Source: Chondrus crispus (lineage: Eukaryota > Rhodophyta > Florideophyceae > Gigartinales > Gigartinaceae). From it: a stretch of 64,000 nt of DNA. Made by a program: the position numbers and the translations under genes. Each line of letters opens with the position of its first letter. Position 1 is the stretch's first letter. The notes under the pieces are model-generated. The model saw nothing but the letters and a program-made list of their open reading frames with translations. It did not search any database and was not told the origin of the DNA. Location of the stretch: contig NW_005179320.1 in NCBI RefSeq assembly GCF_000350225.1, positions 1 through 64,000 on the forward strand. The letters are read 5' to 3'. Below are positions 60,673 through 64,000 of the stretch, in pieces.

Positions 60673-62088
60673 ATGTCAGGAAAGCGGTCTGCTCGAGCAC
60701 AGTCTCCAAACGCAGAGTCATCCAGGACACGCAAGCGCCCCCGCACCAGCAGAAATCCCTCCACACACGACAAATTGGTACATCTGGTCCACTTTTGGCT
60801 CTCGCCGACCAACCTGAGCCACGACAGATTCCTCACAAACGTCATGTTGCACGCTGAGGGTTGGGTCCCTGTGTCCCAATTCGTAACCTTTCGCAAGGTT
60901 TCGCAACTCGGCGCCAGCGAAAAAGACGTGCTCAACGCCCTTCGAGCCGTACGTTCCCCACCGCTCGAGTTCTCGACCGACGGCGCCGAAGGCGTGCGGG
61001 TGCGTATCGCGGGAGGGTTGATGGAACTGAAGCGCCTCATTGACGGCGTGCGCGATGACGAGGACGAACGGACAATTTATATCGAGACTCTCGCGGCCGG
61101 CGTAACGCGAGAGCGTGTGATCGATGTTTTCAAACGGTTCGGCGACGTGGCGTACGTGAGCGTGCCGCGGTTTCCCGGGGGCTCGTGTAAGGGCTTTGGC
61201 TTTGTCGAGTATAAAGACATACAAGCGGCAGCGGAGGCTCTCAGAGGTGTCCGGGAGAAGGAGGTCAGCGAGGGAGATTTTGCAAACCTGCGCGCACTTC
61301 CGCGGGCTGAGTGGCGACGGCGGAAGGACAAGTACAAAGATCAGAGACATAGTGCGCAAGTCGCCAACGCGAAGGCAAAGAAGAGAGGTAACCATTCTTT
61401 GCAAGAACGGCATCTTGTCAAGCGTGGAGATGCGGCTGCTGTTGATTTTACGCCTGTCATGAGTGTAGCTAGTGAGGATAATGGCGGTGAGGCGGAGGGT
61501 GCAGAGGGTGCGCAGCAGGAAGCTTGCGCAGACGACGACGGCAACTCTAAAGAAGTGGAGTGCGATTCAGAAGCAGCGCAAGCGGCATTAGCTAGTGATG
61601 AACAAGGCAAGCAGCTGTCGAACAATGGCCCGGACGATCAAGACGAAGATGAAATAGAAGTTGAAGCTCGTCCGACACCGTCGTTCGAGAGCGGATTGAT
61701 TCTGGCAATAAGCGGGCTACAAGTTACTAAACGAAAGGTGACGCGGCGTCTTCTATTTGAGGCTCTGACGCAGTACGGGAAAATGGGGTACGTCGATTAT
61801 TCCCCCAAGACGCCCAACGAGTGCAAGGCACGGTTCGTGAGCGTGGACGCGGCGCAAGCGGCGTGCAGTGCTCTCTCACCCTCCGGCGGCGGGAAGATCT
61901 GCGGAACGATCGTGACGGCATCAATTCTCACGGGCGCCTCCGAGAGGGCGTACTGGGTGTCGATCCAAGCGCAGCGCGAGTCGCGGCGCGCGCGGGCGTC
62001 GAGCAAGAACGGGGACAAGGCTGCGCGCAAAGCGGCGCGGCGCGCGCCGGCGCGGCGGCAGCCGGCGCGCGCGGGGAAGGGGGACTGA
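60673..62088 (+). CDS. La-related RNA-binding protein, LARP7-like
   Basis: The first ATG (60673) gives 471 aa in one exon; the open frame extends back to 60634 from a GTG. After a basic N-terminus comes the La motif (about 33-108) with LVHLVHFWLSPTNLSHDRFL and VPVSQFVTFRKVSQLG, which binds 3-prime UUU-OH ends. RRM1 (about 133-200) reads RTIYIETLAAGVTRERVIDV and GSCKGFGFVEYKDIQAAAEA. An acidic linker follows, then a C-terminal xRRM-like domain (about 345-430: GLILAISGLQVTKRKVTRRL, ALTQYGKMGYVDYS) and a very basic tail (RRARASSKNGDKAARKAAR). La motif, RRM1 and xRRM in this order is the LARP7 group, which includes telomerase and 7SK RNP proteins. The target RNA here is unknown. Confidence 0.82.
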   Translation: MSGKRSARAQSPNAESSRTRKRPRTSRNPSTHDKLVHLVHFWLSPTNLSHDRFLTNVMLHAEGWVPVSQFVTFRKVSQLGASEKDVLNALRAVRSPPLEFSTDGAEGVRVRIAGGLMELKRLIDGVRDDEDERTIYIETLAAGVTRERVIDVFKRFGDVAYVSVPRFPGGSCKGFGFVEYKDIQAAAEALRGVREKEVSEGDFANLRALPRAEWRRRKDKYKDQRHSAQVANAKAKKRGNHSLQERHLVKRGDAAAVDFTPVMSVASEDNGGEAEGAEGAQQEACADDDGNSKEVECDSEAAQAALASDEQGKQLSNNGPDDQDEDEIEVEARPTPSFESGLILAISGLQVTKRKVTRRLLFEALTQYGKMGYVDYSPKTPNECKARFVSVDAAQAACSALSPSGGGKICGTIVTASILTGASERAYWVSIQAQRESRRARASSKNGDKAARKAARRAPARRQPARAGKGD

Positions 62089-62098
62089 GCGGGGAGGC

Positions 62099-62434
62099 TC
62101 AGTCGTCGTACGAGGCGTGGGGCCCGTACGTGCAGCCTGGGGCCGCCGCGTCCGTCGCGCCGCAGCAGTCGTAGAAGAAGGACAGGCCGCTCGTCTCCGT
62201 CGGCTCCACGCGCAGAAGGCGGCCCGAGAACAGCTCCGGGTGGTGCTGGCAGGACCGCGGCCCGTTGCGCGACGGGTCGAAGCGCGTCTTGCAGATGCGG
62301 CACACGCGGCGCGGAGGAGGCGCTGCCCGCGAGCACATGCGCAGGCGGCGGCGCGCCAGAGGGGCGGGCGACGCGCGCCGGGGGGGCGCAGCGCGCGCGG
62401 CGAATGGAGGAGGGAGGGCGAAGGCCGAGGGCAT
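62099..62434 (-). CDS. Small CxxC zinc-type protein of the plant/alga kind, probably organelle-targeted
   Basis: The ATG at 62434 gives 111 aa. The first 40 residues (MPSAFALPPPFAARAAPPRR...) are Ala/Pro/Arg-rich without acidic residues, like a plastid transit peptide. The rest has an ordered set of Cys/His: VCRICKTRFDPSRN, SCQHHPELFSGRLLR, FYDCCGATDAAAPGC and GPHASYDD. The pattern CxxC...CxxHPE..., CCG...APGC...H is that of an uncharacterised protein of green plants and algae with presumed zinc binding. The function is unknown. Its stop lies 10 bp from the stop of the convergent La-protein gene, so the transcripts must overlap. Confidence 0.7.
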   Translation of the reverse strand: MPSAFALPPPFAARAAPPRRASPAPLARRRLRMCSRAAPPPRRVCRICKTRFDPSRNGPRSCQHHPELFSGRLLRVEPTETSGLSFFYDCCGATDAAAPGCTYGPHASYDD

Positions 62435-62714
62435 TGTGGTGCGCGGGGATGCAGCACTTGATGTGTCGTGGGGACGGGAGGAAGGTTGGCGATGGAGAAC
62501 AAGGGCAGAGGGGAGGAGGTGCGCCTCTGAGATCCAACCACACTAATTCTTACCCCTCTCGCCAAGACTGACCAATAAACGGCCCCACGCGCCCAACGGT
62601 CACTCATATTCCCCATCGCCCTCGGCAGCCCCCTCACCCTCCCCCGTCCACCTCCCGCTCCCATTTCGCGCACCCTTCGTCGTTACGCCCTCGTCCACGC
62701 CCGTGATCCTAACA
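62435..62714. promoter_or_regulatory. 280 bp divergent promoter region
   Basis: The zinc-type gene and the four-exon gene diverge from this stretch, so it must serve as promoter for both. No core motif is certain. Confidence 0.4.
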
Positions 62715-63294
62715 ATGCAGATCGCGCAAGATGTCTTTTCCGCGGCCACCTCGTCCCTCACCACCAAGGCGGGCAGCTTACGACACGTACGTGCTCCGCA
62801 TCGCCCTACCCCCACCATCCAGCCCCGCATTGCACTAGCTAACCTGACCCCCACCCTTCCCCCGCGCAGTTCGCCCGCTTCGGCGCGCTGAGCGTCGGCG
62901 TCTGCAGCGGCATAATTGCAGTGGTAAGTCCTCCCCTTCCGGCCTCCCCCCCTTCCGCCCTTTTTTTTTCTTCCCGTCTAACACGCTCTCCGGCCGTCTG
63001 CCTCCCGACCTGCGCAGTCCAACCACGTCAGCGCGCGCGAGGCGGCGTACAAGGCCGCGCTAGCCGACCGCGATCAGCAGATCGCCGCGCTCAAGGAGGC
63101 GAACGACAAGCTCAAGACGTCTGGCGGTACGTGTGCACGCGCGGCGCGGCGAAGCGGAGCGACGCGCCCTCGCGTCATGCAGACGGTGCAAGTGCTGACC
63201 GTGAAGGCTGTCTGCGTGCGTGCTCGCCGATGCAGTGGCGAAACCCTCGTCTGGGGACCCCGTGCAGGACTGGATCGACTCCCTCGCCGAGTAG
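62715..63294 (+). CDS. Small 97-aa membrane protein encoded by four exons
   Basis: Exons 62715-62786, 62870-62923, 63018-63126 and 63236-63294 join to 98 codons including TAG. All introns (83, 94 and 109 bp) have GTACGT or GTAAGT donors and GCAG acceptors, and the frame is kept (phases 0, 0, 1). The product starts MQIAQDVFSAATSSLTTKAG, has a hydrophobic span RFGALSVGVCSGIIAV (about 27-42), a helical charged region (REAAYKAALADRDQQIAALK) and ends in DWIDSLAE. The small Ala/Gly helix and coiled coil suggest an inner-membrane or peroxisomal small subunit. I do not recognise the family. No single exon exceeds 110 bp, so the gene is missed by ORF scanning. Confidence 0.72.
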
Positions 63295-64000
63295 GGCGCT
63301 GCCGCGGGCGCCTCGGCTGCGCGGGTCGGCGCAAGCGTTGGGACGGCCGGAAACGCCCGCGCGCACCGGCGCGCAGCGCGCGTCGCTTGGGCCACGGGAC
63401 GCGCGCGCCGCGGCTGTCGCAGCGCGGCGAGGTGCCGCGCGTGTCTGGATGGACGCCGTGTGGAGGTCGCTGGCCGTGGCACCAGGCCGGGTGCACTGCG
63501 GTGCGATTTAGGATATGCGCGGGTCGCGCGAGGATAAACAGTTTTGCACGCTTGCGTTGGCGTTTTTGGGCACCGGCGGGGGCGGGATGCGTGGCGGGGG
63601 TGGGTTATGTGAACGAGCGTACGCGTTCGGGACAGAGCCTTCTACGATGGCGCAGGCTGGCCTGACGGGACGCCGTACCGTAACCGTCTGATCGGGCGCG
63701 CTGCCGCGACTCGCCTTGTTCGATGAAGGCGGCCGGGTGATGTGGATGAGGACCCGGTCGGCGGGACGCGCTTCATTGCTTCTACGATTGAATTATGGCG
63801 AAACTCAAAAATTCCGAATTTCCTTCGCGCCCCTTTCCACAGCATTCCCAATCCGTTTCCCGCTGTGGGCTGACATCGCGTCGTCCGCTGCAGTCACCGA
63901 CAACTCCACATCGCCTGCCGCATCCGCTCCCCCGGTGCCCCACCACCGCGCACTCTCTTGGCGCCAGCACCACTCCCCCGCCGCGCCCTCCCCTCCATCC
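63295..64000. other. GC-rich downstream region without supported gene
   Basis: Many GC-driven ORFs occur on both strands but none has family resemblance. It contains the 3-prime end of the four-exon gene and probably the flank of a gene beyond the window. Confidence 0.3.

Noticed and set aside
63060-63511. GC-rich ORFs over the four-exon gene
   Set aside because: They read through introns of the supported gene and are Arg/Ala-rich shadows.
1-64000. CRISPR arrays, rRNA genes, operons or riboswitches
   Set aside because: No regularly spaced repeat array or rRNA sequence is present, and the gene structure is eukaryotic.

Overview
This is eukaryotic nuclear DNA of intermediate base composition. 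Its genes are mostly single-exon. The few introns are short (83-132 bp) with GTAAGT or GTACGT donors, and the spaces between genes are full of transposon relics and short perfect palindromes. Compact intron-poor genes, an egghead-like GT2 enzyme, a plant/alga-type CxxC small protein and heavy transposon load suggest a red alga, perhaps a florideophyte of the Chondrus type. This is inference; no marker in the window proves the lineage.

Layout. Bases 1-17,100 are dominated by mobile DNA. A 3-prime LTR-type element end (1-1888) is inserted in a decayed pogo-like transposase (1889-3541). A PIF/Harbinger transposase with two stop codons follows (3902-5224), then an intact unknown 479-aa ORF (6404-7843), a 3.5 kb stretch with no recognisable gene but twin hairpins at 9.2 kb, and a large DDE transposase of DUF7869-like type split by one in-frame TAG (12889-16521). 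From 17.5 kb on, host genes appear: a type II membrane protein resembling a glycosyltransferase, Tim9, a TraB-domain protein, a PP2C phosphatase, a BASS-like multispan membrane protein, IST1 copy A, mitochondrial uL1, an LRR protein, valyl-tRNA synthetase, an NTPDase/apyrase and a Ppx/GppA-like phosphatase. Bases 41-50.5 kb are sparse: a signal-peptide/single-span membrane protein, a small hypothetical protein and RNase H2 subunit B, with MITEs and an inverted repeat. Bases 50.5-57.6 kb hold IST1 copy B, a Ca3427-like periplasmic-binding-fold protein, a histidine phosphatase and the GT2 enzyme. Bases 60.6-63.3 kb hold a LARP7-like La protein, a small zinc-type protein ending 10 bp from it, and a four-exon 97-aa membrane protein.

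The host genes are housekeeping functions (ESCRT-III membrane remodelling, mitochondrial import and translation, tRNA charging, RNA handling, nucleotide and polyphosphate hydrolysis, glycan synthesis) and do not form one pathway. The most unusual signals are the set of near-perfect short hairpins between genes, the single-TAG giant transposase, the IST1 pair with conserved C-terminal MIM1-like motifs, the apyrase/Ppx convergent pair whose 3-prime junction carries a hairpin that encodes the end of one protein, and several palindrome-ended MITEs, one lying against the 5-prime end of RNase H2B.
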